A stretch of DNA of 64,000 nucleotides from Paenibacillus ehimensis NBRC 15659 (GCF_004000785.1 NZ_BILX01000024.1:1-64000), one strand, 5' to 3'; shown: positions 26,627-35,001, numbered from the stretch's first letter. The notes: a model not told the origin generated them from the sequence alone. Made by a program: numbers and translations.

Positions 26627-26955
26627 GGCCGAGCTTTCTATGGATGCTTCTTGGGGCGTCGCTCGTGACGCTGCTTCCACGAGTTTTGCCGCTTATCGTA
26701 CTGAGCCGCATCCGGTTGCCGGATTGGGGACTTCGCTGGCTGGGTCATATCCCGATTGCCGTGATGTCCGCTTTGCTGGCGCAAGAGCTTCTCGTTTCGA
26801 AAGGCGCCTTCTCGCCGCAGCCCGTCGCTCTGCTGTCCGCCGTTCCTGCTTTTGCCGTAGCTTATTTCACAAGGAGCTTGTTGGGCACGGTTGTGACGGG
26901 CATTGCGGCGACGATGCTGTTCCGTTATCTTTCATCGCTGCTTGGCTTATCATGA
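26617..26955 (+). CDS. azlD: AzlD-type small subunit
   Basis: 112 residues, four membrane helices. LPRVLPLIVLSRIRLPDWGLRWLGHIPIAVMSAL is the typical AzlD region (quoted in part: LPRVLPLIVLSRI). It completes the exporter with AzlC, which it overlaps by ten bases. Last gene of the trmB-azlC-azlD operon. Confidence 0.9.
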   Translation: MEIRPSFLWMLLGASLVTLLPRVLPLIVLSRIRLPDWGLRWLGHIPIAVMSALLAQELLVSKGAFSPQPVALLSAVPAFAVAYFTRSLLGTVVTGIAATMLFRYLSSLLGLS

Positions 26956-26968
26956 AACGGGCATCATA

Positions 26969-27040
26969 AGGGGACAGGGGGTTCCGCGTATGATTCTTGT
27001 CGTTCCTGCACGACGAGAAAGCGGGACGGACCTGTCCTCT
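26969..27040. terminator. long nested hairpin between azlD and the APS kinase gene
   Basis: AGGGGACAGG (26969-26978) pairs with CCTGTCCTCT (27031-27040) with one G-U pair. Inside, TCTTGTCGT can pair with ACGACGAGA. There is no clear T tract, so its terminator role between the convergent genes is only likely. Confidence 0.4.
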
Positions 27041-27072
27041 GTTTCTGAGATGAGACGAAGGGGATGGCTAAC

Positions 27073-27609
27073 TCAGAAATGCTCGTGGATATACCCCCTT
27101 GCGACTAAATACTCTACGACCTTGGTTGCGCTAGCGTCTTCGGTTTCCCGTTCCGTATCGACGACAAGCTCGGGCTGCTCCGGCTCTTCATAAGGATCGG
27201 AAATCCCCGTGAAATGAGCAATTTCCCCGTTTATCGCCTTCCGGTAAAGTCCTTTGCCGTCCCTGCGGATGCATTCCTCCAGTGAACATTTCACGTAGAC
27301 TTCTATAAAAGGAGCGATTTCCCGGCGCACATAGTCTCTCATGGACCGGTGGGGGGATATGAAAGAGGCCAGTACAATAACCCGGTTGCGGGTGAGCAGC
27401 TTGGCCACGTAGGTAACCCTTTCGATATTTCGGAAACGGTCTTCGCGCGAGAAGCCAAGATCGGCGCAAAGCTGCTGCCTTACCACGTCGCCGTCCAACC
27501 GCTCGACGGGGATTCCGGCGGATGCGAGCTTCTCTTCGACCAGCCGGCAGACCGTTGTTTTTCCGGCGCCGGACAGACCGGTGAACCAAACCGTGGCTCC
27601 GCCAGACAT
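27073..27609 (-). CDS. cysC: adenylyl-sulfate kinase
   Basis: 178 residues. VWFTGLSGAGKTTV is the P-loop; LDGDVVRQQL, DLGFSREDRFRNIERV and FISPHRSMRDYVR are characteristic APS-kinase motifs. It phosphorylates adenylyl sulfate to PAPS. ATP sulfurylase is not nearby. ATG 27609 has AAGGAG eight bases upstream, better than ATG 27615. It is divergent from a sulfotransferase gene 130 bases away, so the PAPS it makes is probably a sulfate donor rather than only an assimilation intermediate. Confidence 0.92.
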   Translation of the reverse strand: MSGGATVWFTGLSGAGKTTVCRLVEEKLASAGIPVERLDGDVVRQQLCADLGFSREDRFRNIERVTYVAKLLTRNRVIVLASFISPHRSMRDYVRREIAPFIEVYVKCSLEECIRRDGKGLYRKAINGEIAHFTGISDPYEEPEQPELVVDTERETEDASATKVVEYLVARGYIHEHF

Positions 27610-27739
27610 ATGCATCTCTCCTTCTTTTTCATATTTGACGGTCATAGACATATAAGAAAGAAGCTTGAAGATGTCACCTATGATTAACGAACCGAATCGG
27701 GATGTGGATACCATTTTTGAACGAAGGAGGGAAATTGGA

Positions 27740-28480
27740 ATGGATATCATCATCTCGGCTGTCGCTAACCGTACGGGCTCGACTTTAGTTCAGCGCATCT
27801 TCAATGCCCGCCGGAAAACGCTGATTTGGGGAGAGCATGGGGGAATCGTAACCGATTTCGTCAGAATCGGCGAGATGGCGGGATACTTCTCGATCCAAGG
27901 CAGGGGAGAGAAGGAAGCTTACTTCAAGAGCGGCGAGGATCCGAACACTTGGATCGCCAATATGTCGCCCGATTTGGAGCGAATCAGGGAAGGGGTCGTG
28001 CAAGCTGTCAAGGCATGCTTCAACGCCATGTATGCGGAGCACCGGGACAATCACGATCGAATCGGCTTTAAGGAAGTCCGTTACGGGAAGCCGGAAATCG
28101 AGCTGCTGAAAGCATGCTACCCTGATGCCGTGATCGTACTGTTGGTCCGTCATCCCGTTGACGTATGGAAAAGCGAAACATCTTACTGGTCGGGGGATGC
28201 AGGCTTGTTCTCCCGAATCTGGAACGAGCGGGCGATGCAGTATGCGGAGCTTCGCGATCCGGACCGGAGCATTCACCTGCTGCGGTACGAAGAGCTTGTC
28301 GAACGGGATGAAGCCACGCTCGGTCTGTTGGCGGAGCTGGCCGGCATTTCGCGCGACGAGATCGACAGCGTGCTAAACGTGAATTTGAACAGCACCCGTA
28401 CCGAACGGCATGCCAGCGATATCGAGCAGATCCGGGCGATTTGTCGGGAAGGGATGGAGCGGCTTCGTTATGCGGATTAA
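27740..28480 (+). CDS. PAPS-dependent sulfotransferase
   Basis: 246 residues. The N-terminal strand and loop IISAVANRTGSTLVQRIF match the 5'-phosphosulfate-binding loop of sulfotransferases; VLLVRHPVDVWKSETSYW matches the 3'-phosphate-binding region, and a general base is not obvious. It transfers sulfate from PAPS to an unknown hydroxyl acceptor. ATG 27740 is supported by AAGGAGGGA seven bases upstream; an earlier in-frame ATG at 27665 would overlap the divergent promoter. Pairing with the APS kinase makes a small sulfation unit. Confidence 0.8.
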   Translation: MDIIISAVANRTGSTLVQRIFNARRKTLIWGEHGGIVTDFVRIGEMAGYFSIQGRGEKEAYFKSGEDPNTWIANMSPDLERIREGVVQAVKACFNAMYAEHRDNHDRIGFKEVRYGKPEIELLKACYPDAVIVLLVRHPVDVWKSETSYWSGDAGLFSRIWNERAMQYAELRDPDRSIHLLRYEELVERDEATLGLLAELAGISRDEIDSVLNVNLNSTRTERHASDIEQIRAICREGMERLRYAD

Positions 28481-28548
28481 ATGGTGCAGCCAAGAGTCTT
28501 TTCGTTGAAAGGCTTCCGACTTTTGCCCGTGAACGAGCTTCGCTCACG

Positions 28549-29518
28549 TCAAGCTTGAGGCTTCCGCAAGGTGGTCATTGAGAAGCCGCAGCCCTGCAGT
28601 AGCGTATCGATAAACCGGTTTAAAGCGGGATTGCCCGTATCCGCAACGCGGGATGGAAGGACCACGTTGCCGTAAATTTGCAGCAATTGGTCGGTTAAGT
28701 ATTTGTTGACCCAGCCCAGGACAAGGTCCGCTGCGATGCGGCTCGTCGGATTGTCGATGTCGGCGAAGGCCGAGCAAAATTCCTCTCCCCAGAACCGGCT
28801 GTTAAGAATGTTGCTGATGTTGAGAAGGGGACGGATCGGAAAAGGGAACGCTTGAACGATTTCGAAGTGCTTGGAGAACCGGTCAAGGATATCTTCCAGT
28901 GTTTCGACGCCGACATGTCCTTCCATGTACACGTATTTGCGTACGGTATCGTCAGGGTTTTTGGGGTTGCAGTTCAGATAGTCGATAAACCCCGACTCAA
29001 TGCCGTGAAAACCGTATCCGCCGGGCTTCGTAATGCGGCTTATTTCCGCAATCATTGGATCCTTGCTCCGGAATTCGACATGACCGAAGAAATCCATCGT
29101 ATAAATGAAATCGAACTCGTTGTCGGCATAAGGCAGCCCTTGCACGACATCGTACGTCAAAGCATGGTCGAAGCCGTTCTGCTTGGCGATCTCAATGCAG
29201 CTCGAGCTCATATCGACGCCGTACAACTCAATTTCCGGAAAAAAAATGCTTTAATCTCGCTCCAAAGGTTCCGGAGCCGCATCCGACTTCGAGTACCTTG
29301 GCCGACCGGTTTCCGGTATCGGTCAAATAGCGGCGAAGCGCTTCATGCAGGTAATGCGCTTTTTGGTAGACAAGCGTATTCCGCGTTACCCGCCCCTCGT
29401 TTGCTACGACACCTGCCACGTTGCTGTATGCGTATCGTTCCTGGTAATAAGCGGCAGGGTCGATGTCGAAAAGGGCGTAGGTAATATCGTCCTTCGTAAA
29501 AGGGGATTTTTCGTTCAA
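28549..29518 (-). pseudogene. SAM-dependent methyltransferase with frameshift in an A/T run
   Basis: The first 96 codons (29518 to 29228) carry the SAM motif VLEVGCGSGTFGARLKHFF and then stop. The remaining 226 residues continue in another frame with ELYGVDMSSSCIEIAKQNG, the next conserved strand. Removing one base from the run of eight A (29239-29246; T on the coding strand) joins the frames into HFFPEIELYGVD, exactly as expected for a class I methyltransferase of about 320 residues. It may be a true mutation, a slippage-controlled switch, or a homopolymer sequencing error. Lies beside the sulfotransferase but on the opposite strand. Confidence 0.8.
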
Positions 29519-29658
29519 CGTTCATTCCTCCTCGGATCGTGCGCAACCCGCGCAGCTGCATAAACCACTATATTCCGCGACCTCACGCGGCGAAACCTCG
29601 ATGATTCACTTCCTGCGGAAATTTCCCGCTGCGGGACGACCTGGCTGGCTTGGGTAAT

Positions 29659-29711
29659 TTGACAATTGACCGGTAAACCGTGTACATTAATATTGAAGTA
29701 AACTTAATAGT
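29659..29711 (+). promoter_or_regulatory. marR promoter and operator
   Basis: TTGACA (29659-29664) and TACATT (29683-29688) form a possible promoter. AAGTAAACTTAATAGT (29696-29711) follows; its exact inverse complement recurs downstream of the gene at 30190-30205. Confidence 0.6.
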
Positions 29712-29724
29712 TAAGGAGCTTAAA

Positions 29725-30177
29725 ATGAGTGAAGAGCTGATCCGTTACGTAAAAGAGATTAACCAAGCCGAATACGACACCAATGTGATGCTAACGCTGG
29801 AATATGCTGCGCTGGTCGATGAGACGATTACAGATAAGCAGCTTATTGTGCTCGGTATGATCCATCAGCACGGCCGGCTCAACACGGGCGAGATTGCCGA
29901 TAAAATGGGGATTACTCCGAGCGCCGTCAGCCAATTTCTCGGCAAGCTGGAGAAAGCGGGGTACATTAAACGGTCGATCAATCCTGGCAACCGCAGGGAA
30001 ATTATCGTCGAGCTGGATCAGAAGGGCACCGAGTATATGGCCCGAAACGAGCAGATCGAACGTTCCATTATTGAACGCTACTATTCGAAGCTGGGTATGG
30101 ACGATATTTTGACGCTGCGAAAAATTGTCTTGAAGCTGAAAGCCATTGTTGAAGAGGAACAGGCGAAAGGAAACTAA
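29725..30177 (+). CDS. MarR-family transcriptional regulator
   Basis: 150 residues with the MarR winged helix: LIVLGMIHQHGRLNTGEIADK, GITPSAVSQFLGKLEKAGYI and the wing RREIIVELDQKG. Start at ATG 29725 with TTAAGGAGC five bases before it. Identical operator-like sequences flank the gene, one over its own promoter and one before the serine hydrolase gene, so it likely controls both. Ligand unknown. Confidence 0.88.
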   Translation: MSEELIRYVKEINQAEYDTNVMLTLEYAALVDETITDKQLIVLGMIHQHGRLNTGEIADKMGITPSAVSQFLGKLEKAGYIKRSINPGNRREIIVELDQKGTEYMARNEQIERSIIERYYSKLGMDDILTLRKIVLKLKAIVEEEQAKGN

Positions 30178-30189
30178 TTTTTTTGGATT

Positions 30190-30205
30190 ACTATTAAGTT
30201 TACTT
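30190..30205 (+). promoter_or_regulatory. second MarR operator copy
   Basis: ACTATTAAGTTTACTT is the exact reverse complement of the site at 29696-29711. Within it and the next two bases TTAAGT-TT-ACTTAA forms a palindrome. It precedes the serine hydrolase gene by about 65 bases. Confidence 0.6.
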
Positions 30206-30271
30206 AAATATTAATTTGTATTAATTGTCGATAACGCAATTCCTTGCAATCGACTCCGAGGGGGGAGATAA

Positions 30272-31311
30272 ATGGTTATGCCCGTGAATCCTACGACGAA
30301 ATTTGAGCAAGCTGTCGACCGTATCGTTCAGCCTTATCTCGTTAAAAGGAAGCATGCGTTGCTGTCGGTCGGCATTTTGCGCGGAGGGGAGCGGTTTGTG
30401 TTCGGCTTCGGGGATTTGCGGCCGTTCGGAGCGGCATCCTACGAAAACCTTATGTACGAGATCGGTTCGATCACCAAAGTATTTACCACCTCGCTGCTCG
30501 CGCTGCTGATCGCCCAAGGCGCGCTCCGGCCGGATGATTCGCTTGGGAAGTTCGAGCCATCGCTCCCCGGCCGTCATCCGGTGACGCTTGCCCATCTGGC
30601 CACGCATACGTCGGGACTGCCGGGCTTTCCGGTGTTCAAAGCATGGCGCAACCGTTTCGACAAAACGCAGCATCGCGATCCTTACTGCCACTTTACGCCG
30701 CAGGAAGCCATTTCCTATTTGCGAAATATTTCTCGGGCAAGGTGGGGCGCAAATTTCGTTATTCCAATGAGGGAACGGGGATACTCGGCGAGCTTCTGGC
30801 GAGATGGCTTGGAACGGATTACGAGACGGCGATCATCGAACGCCTATGTTTGCCCCTAAATTTACCGGACACCGGCATCTCGCTGACCTTGGAGCAGCAG
30901 GCGAGAATGGTTCCGGGCTACGCGGGGAAAGACGTGCAGCGGCCCGAAACGCTGCTGCGCGACTATGCCGGAGCCGGAGCGCTTCGCTCCACGCTCGGCG
31001 ATCAGCTGACGTTCCTGGCCGCCCATTTGTGCGACCACCCCAACGAAGAGCTGTGTCATGACCTGCTGATCAGCCAACAAACCTACGCGCGTCACAGCAA
31101 GACGGTTGGCGTCGGACTGGGATGGATCATCGACGAGCGCGGCAAGTTCGCCTGGCATAACGGATCGACGCATGGATTTTCCAGTTTTATGGGGTTTTAT
31201 CAGGACCGGTCGTCCGGCATCGTTGTGCTCTCGAATTACCGGTCCGGTCTCTTGAGCGATTCCGTCGACCGGATCGGCCTCGACCTGCTCGATCTGTTGA
31301 AAAAACCGTAA
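30272..31311 (+). pseudogene. beta-lactamase-fold serine hydrolase with frameshift
   Basis: The first part has the SxxK motif (SITK in YEIGSITKVFTTSLL) and HTSGLPG; the second, in another frame, has the tyrosine motif YSNEGTGILGELLA and HNGSTHGFSS near the end. Together they form a complete class C beta-lactamase/penicillin-binding-protein-like hydrolase of about 345 residues. Adding one base around 30724-30727 would give SYLRKYFSGK and restore the frame. GGGGGGAGA precedes ATG 30272. As read, the protein is truncated after the SxxK domain; a sequencing error is possible. Regulation by the adjacent MarR is likely. Confidence 0.75.
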
Positions 31312-31350
31312 GGATTGACGCAAAGAGGCCGCTGCGAGTGCGAGGCTCCT

Positions 31351-32589
31351 TCAACCCGTCCACCGGTCCGCAGCCTCGTCGATATTCAGTCCGAGCGACT
31401 GGAGCTTTAAGACAGCGATTTCCTCGTCAAGAGCGTAAGGCGCCTTCATGACTTCATTACCCAGCCGGTCGTAATGCCCGTTCATGTAGTGGAGCGACAA
31501 AGCCAGCAGGGCCAAGCGCATATCGGTCGTTTCGGTGCAATCATCGTCTACGGATGTTTCGTTCGCGGGCGGTCTTGCGTCATACAAATAAATTTTCCGC
31601 CCGTCGATAAGCTCGTACCGCTCAAGATTTTTCCGGACAGTGCCGCGGGATACGGCGATATCTGCAAGCTCGTTCGTATTGATCTCGCCACCGGGAAGTC
31701 CTGTCTGGCAGAGTAAGACGCCGTCTTTCATCAAAAAGCAATGCTTCCCGCCGATCGTATCCGGAGCTCCGGTTGCGCTGATCAGCAGGTCTCCGATTAA
31801 GGCCGCTTCCTGCAAGCGCATGACCTGGCAGCCGTCCATAAAGGCCTCGACCGCTTTCGGGGGATCGAGTTCCGCGACCACGACATGGGCGCCGAGGGCT
31901 CTGGCCTGCATGGCGATCGCTTTGCCGCGCAAGCCGTAGCCTGCGACCACGACCGTTTTGCCTGCTGCGTCGAAGGCCGCGGCCTGCAACAGGTCATCCC
32001 ATACGGACGGTACGGTTCCGAACCGTCGGGCCAACGCATCCATGCCGGGGGCATCGTCTATAACGATCATCGGAAACGGAAGCCGTTGTTCCTTTTCAAG
32101 TTTCATCAGGCGCGGCAAGCCGGCTCTCGTCCGTGCCGCCCCGCCGCGAATGCCCGCCAGCAAGTCCGGGCGTTCCGCTTGCAGCATGGCGACCAGTTCT
32201 CCGCTGTCATCGACAATGAGATGAGGTCCTGTCTCCATGGCGCGGATAAGCCGTTCCTTCACGGTTTCCGGCTCCGTACCGAAATCGGTGATCACGGTGA
32301 TCCCGTCGGCTGCCAAGGCGGCGCATATCCCGCTATTGTTCGGATGGGGGCCGCCGCCGGCTAGGACCAGCTCCGCTCCCCCGGCTTGGAGCGCCTTCCC
32401 AAGACAGGCCGTCGGCGCTTCCGGAGGAAGGGCAAGGACGATCTTCAGTCCCTTGAACGGCTGCTCGAGCGCGAACCGTTCCCGGAGGCGGTTCATAACA
32501 GGCATTTGCGAGCTTGCCCGGCTGATCCTACGCCGTCCTTCCTGGGCTAAAGCGCTATCGTTGATCCAAGTGCGGACTATAGCTTGCAT
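31351..32589 (-). CDS. S-adenosylhomocysteine hydrolase-like protein lacking catalytic residues
   Basis: 412 residues aligning throughout with adenosylhomocysteinase: the region PHLIVDDSGEL, the NAD-binding loop VVVAGYGLRGKAIAMQARAL and LDEEIAVLKLQSL. However the residues that do the chemistry are replaced: the active-site His is in a Leu-Pro-Pro context, the SEETTTG segment reads AARTRAG, and the Lys/Asp pair after the VND strand reads Met/Ala. The usual KPDHYRY-like C-terminal tail that completes the neighbour's NAD site is missing. It may keep NAD or adenosine binding with another function. It follows a phospholipid-methyltransferase-like gene, which would produce S-adenosylhomocysteine. 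Confidence 0.7.
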   Translation of the reverse strand: MQAIVRTWINDSALAQEGRRRISRASSQMPVMNRLRERFALEQPFKGLKIVLALPPEAPTACLGKALQAGGAELVLAGGGPHPNNSGICAALAADGITVITDFGTEPETVKERLIRAMETGPHLIVDDSGELVAMLQAERPDLLAGIRGGAARTRAGLPRLMKLEKEQRLPFPMIVIDDAPGMDALARRFGTVPSVWDDLLQAAAFDAAGKTVVVAGYGLRGKAIAMQARALGAHVVVAELDPPKAVEAFMDGCQVMRLQEAALIGDLLISATGAPDTIGGKHCFLMKDGVLLCQTGLPGGEINTNELADIAVSRGTVRKNLERYELIDGRKIYLYDARPPANETSVDDDCTETTDMRLALLALSLHYMNGHYDRLGNEVMKAPYALDEEIAVLKLQSLGLNIDEAADRWTG

Positions 32590-32704
32590 CGTTGGTCATT
32601 CTTCCTTTCCGCGGTAATATGAGAAATACGCAAATGGGCAGAAGCAAAAGTGCGCCGATCCGATAGGGACGGGGATTCGAGCCGGCAGAGAAGCGGCAAG
32701 ACAT
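32555..32704 (-). CDS. possible small membrane protein between methyltransferase and SAHH-like genes
   Basis: A 49-codon ORF starts ten bases after AGGAGGAGGG, at the end of the methyltransferase gene. It encodes a short positive N-terminus, one membrane helix (IGALLLLPICVFLILP) and a polar tail, and overlaps the start of the SAHH-like gene by 35 bases. A second ORF in another frame (32577-32708, 43 codons) uses the same ribosome site with six-base spacing but is not hydrophobic. The membrane ORF is the better candidate; translation is unproven. Confidence 0.35.
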   Translation of the reverse strand: MSCRFSAGSNPRPYRIGALLLLPICVFLILPRKGRMTNDASYSPHLDQR

Positions 32705-32710
32705 CCATCG

Positions 32711-33277
32711 TCAGCCCTCCTCCTTACGGCAAACATACACGAACGCCGGAGGAACATTGAAGGGAACGAAATGAATCCGCTCCATTGCAAATTGCCGGCT
32801 GAGCCGCTTGCGCATCTGCTGCGAATATTGAAAAGCGACGAACCGTCCGCCCGGTCTGAGGGAGGCCGCAATTTCGCTTAGGAGCCGGTCGCGCAAGCTT
32901 GGCGGGAAATTGAAATAAGGAAGTCCGCTGATAACGCAGTCGAGCGAATCGATTCCTTCCGTCCGCAAAACGGCCTGTAACCGGCCGGCATCTTCGTAAC
33001 AGTCGCAGTCGGCAAATCTCTCCTGCAGCCGTCCGCGCAGCTCCGTATCTTTTTCGAACAAAAGAACGCGGGTATCGTCCTTCTTGGCCCTCTGAATGTA
33101 TTTCGTAATCGCGCCTGTACCGGCTCCGAGCTCCGCAACACCGTTCACTTTCTCCCAGTTCACCGAGTCGACCATCTTTTTCGCCAAAAACGCGGAGCTT
33201 GGCGTGACGCTGCCGATTTGTTGAGGCGCGCGCGAAAATTTATACAAAAACAGCAGCTTTTCCTGAAGCGTGCCCAT
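32711..33277 (-). CDS. phospholipid N-methyltransferase-like SAM methyltransferase
   Basis: 188 residues related to KsgA/PmtA methyltransferases: KFSRAPQQIGSVTPSSAFLA near the N-terminus is the PmtA-type leader, AELGAGTGAITKYI the SAM motif, VLLFEKDTEL the acidic strand and ISGLPYFNFP the NPPY-like catalytic segment. PmtA enzymes methylate phosphatidylethanolamine, so a lipid or small amine substrate is plausible. ATG 33277 has AAGGGAG eight bases upstream, better than ATG 33298. First gene of an operon ending with the SAHH-like gene. Confidence 0.75.
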   Translation of the reverse strand: MGTLQEKLLFLYKFSRAPQQIGSVTPSSAFLAKKMVDSVNWEKVNGVAELGAGTGAITKYIQRAKKDDTRVLLFEKDTELRGRLQERFADCDCYEDAGRLQAVLRTEGIDSLDCVISGLPYFNFPPSLRDRLLSEIAASLRPGGRFVAFQYSQQMRKRLSRQFAMERIHFVPFNVPPAFVYVCRKEEG

Positions 33278-33325
33278 GCCGATGTCTCCCTTCGCCATCT
33301 GCTTTCTTCATCGTATCGAATAAAT

Positions 33326-33365
33326 CTTCAGAACGAGTGCAGAAATTTCTGAAGGAATTCTGAAG
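33326..33365. promoter_or_regulatory. three TTCTGAAG boxes in a divergent promoter region
   Basis: CTTCAGAA at 33326-33333 and TTCTGAAG at 33347-33354 and 33358-33365. The last two are spaced exactly 11 bases, one helical turn, and the first is inverted. They lie between the divergent methyltransferase operon and the gene at 33483 and look like a regulator-binding array. Confidence 0.4.
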
Positions 33366-33482
33366 AATTTATAAAGCGGGATTAATCCAAATTATTCGGC
33401 GTGTGGGTTTGCGGCAACATTTTTGTTAAAATGGTACATGTTCCGCACTTTACCGAACTTATGCTGAAAGAAGGGGATCGAG

Positions 33483-34139
33483 ATGGCATCACGGACTGTT
33501 TTGCCGGCGCCGGATGATTTAAAGCGGCGCTTGCTGACTCTTGCGGCGTTGAACGTAATCTTATGTCCGGAAGAATGGCTCCGGTATCATACGTTTATTC
33601 CGAATTGGGCGCCAAACGTCTCGCTTGCGAAAATCGACAACGGCGCCGGAGACCACTTGTACGTTTTATTTGCGCCGGAGGGTGTCCTAATAAAAGGGTT
33701 CGATCACGAATCCGAGCTAAGCCCGCACGCCGGAGACGAGTATGCGGTATGGCCGGGAATCTACGACGGAGCGCCGGAAGCTTTGCTGGCTTTCCTTGAG
33801 GATGAAGCGCTGGAGAAAGAAGACGTAACCTTCTGCATATGGCGCGAAACCGGCGACTCGCGGTGGAGATCGGGGGAGGTACGGATACCGGAAGGCGCAG
33901 ACGACGGCTCGGATTTTTTGCTTGGAACGATCTGCGAAACACCGGAGGACTATGCGGACTGGGCGGAAGGCTACTTCGACAGGCCGGTTCCGGCCGAGCC
34001 CGTCAAAGCTTTGTATGCGGCCCCCGCGATCCGCGTCGAGGCGATCCGTTCCCTGAATCCGGAACGAAACGTGGAGGAGGCTCTTCGGGAGCTTGATGCT
34101 TTAGGAATTACGGTGACGGACCGGGAGAGGTTATGTTGA
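33483..34139 (+). CDS. protein of unknown function, partner of a metallophosphoesterase
   Basis: 218 residues, acidic, soluble, no signal peptide or membrane helix. No family is recognised with confidence. Aromatic-rich segments (WLRYHTFIPNWAPNVSLAKI, EDYADWAEGYFDRP) suggest a compact alpha/beta fold. The start is backed by GGGGATCGAG-type purines and no earlier ATG. Its stop overlaps the next gene by seven bases, so it is probably co-translated and may work with the phosphoesterase. Confidence 0.6.
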   Translation: MASRTVLPAPDDLKRRLLTLAALNVILCPEEWLRYHTFIPNWAPNVSLAKIDNGAGDHLYVLFAPEGVLIKGFDHESELSPHAGDEYAVWPGIYDGAPEALLAFLEDEALEKEDVTFCIWRETGDSRWRSGEVRIPEGADDGSDFLLGTICETPEDYADWAEGYFDRPVPAEPVKALYAAPAIRVEAIRSLNPERNVEEALRELDALGITVTDRERLC

Positions 34140-34930
34140 GGATCGAATCGCTTGGCGCAGACCCCGTAGAACGCTTCGCCTATCGGACCGCGACCGGCTC
34201 GGGCGGTATTGCGGAAGTACAGCTGCCGGTGTACGTGGGGCAGATGACCTCTTTGCCGTCGTCGGTCGACGCGCTCATCGTGACCTCCGATTTGCAGGGC
34301 ATGATGCGAACCGCGGACGGGAAGGACGTCATGCTCGGCGAAAGGCTCCCCGACGATTTGTCGGTGCTGATCGGGATCGAATGGCCGGATATTGCTCCCG
34401 ACCGGGTCGGCGTTCTGCTATGCGGCGATCTGTATGGCGATCTCCGGCGGGGAGGCAGCGGCGATCCGACCGGCGTATGGCTTGCATTCGGCGAAACGTT
34501 TCGTTGGGTCGTCGGTGTGGCCGGCAATCACGATCTGATGGCCGATGCCGAGAAGCGGGAGCTATCCCGCCGAAGCAACATCTGTCTGATCGACCGGCCG
34601 GGAATCGCCGAATTCGGCGGCGCGGCATGGGGCGGTCTCGGAGGCGTGATCGGCAGACCGGACAAGCCGAACCGGATGGCGGAAGCGGACTACCTGCAAG
34701 CCTTGCGCAAGCTGCTTCACAAGCAGCCCCATGCGCTGCTGCTTCACCAAAGCCCGGATGTGCCGGAGCGGGGATGCGCAGGAAGCCCCGAGATTCGCGC
34801 TGTATTGGAGAGCGGGCCGGAAGCGCTTGTGTTCTGCGGCCACTCTCATTGGAACGATCCGCTCGCTTGCCTGCCCGGCGGAACGCAGGTCTTGAATGTC
34901 GATGCCAAGGTGTGCATCTTTACAAGATAG
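34133..34930 (+). CDS. calcineurin-like metallophosphoesterase
   Basis: 265 residues with most motifs of the two-metal phosphoesterase fold: TSDLQG (normally DxH, here D-L-Q), LCGDLYG (GD), VAGNHD (GNHD), LLLHQSP and FCGHSHW (GHxH). The first histidine of the DxH motif is replaced by glutamine, which could weaken one metal site. It hydrolyses phosphate mono- or diesters; substrate unknown. It overlaps the hypothetical gene upstream by seven bases. Confidence 0.8.
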   Translation: MLRIESLGADPVERFAYRTATGSGGIAEVQLPVYVGQMTSLPSSVDALIVTSDLQGMMRTADGKDVMLGERLPDDLSVLIGIEWPDIAPDRVGVLLCGDLYGDLRRGGSGDPTGVWLAFGETFRWVVGVAGNHDLMADAEKRELSRRSNICLIDRPGIAEFGGAAWGGLGGVIGRPDKPNRMAEADYLQALRKLLHKQPHALLLHQSPDVPERGCAGSPEIRAVLESGPEALVFCGHSHWNDPLACLPGGTQVLNVDAKVCIFTR

Positions 34931-34975
34931 GGCGGAGGCAGACGGAGGAATAGAAAGCGAATATAAGCAAACTGA

Positions 34976-35001
34976 GACACCGGCCACATCGGGCCGGTGT
35001 C
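34976..35001. terminator. hairpin between convergent operons
   Basis: GACACCGGCC (34976-34985) pairs perfectly with GGCCGGTGTC (34992-35001), loop of six. No strong T tract follows, but the stem is very stable and the genes on both sides converge on it. Confidence 0.55.
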
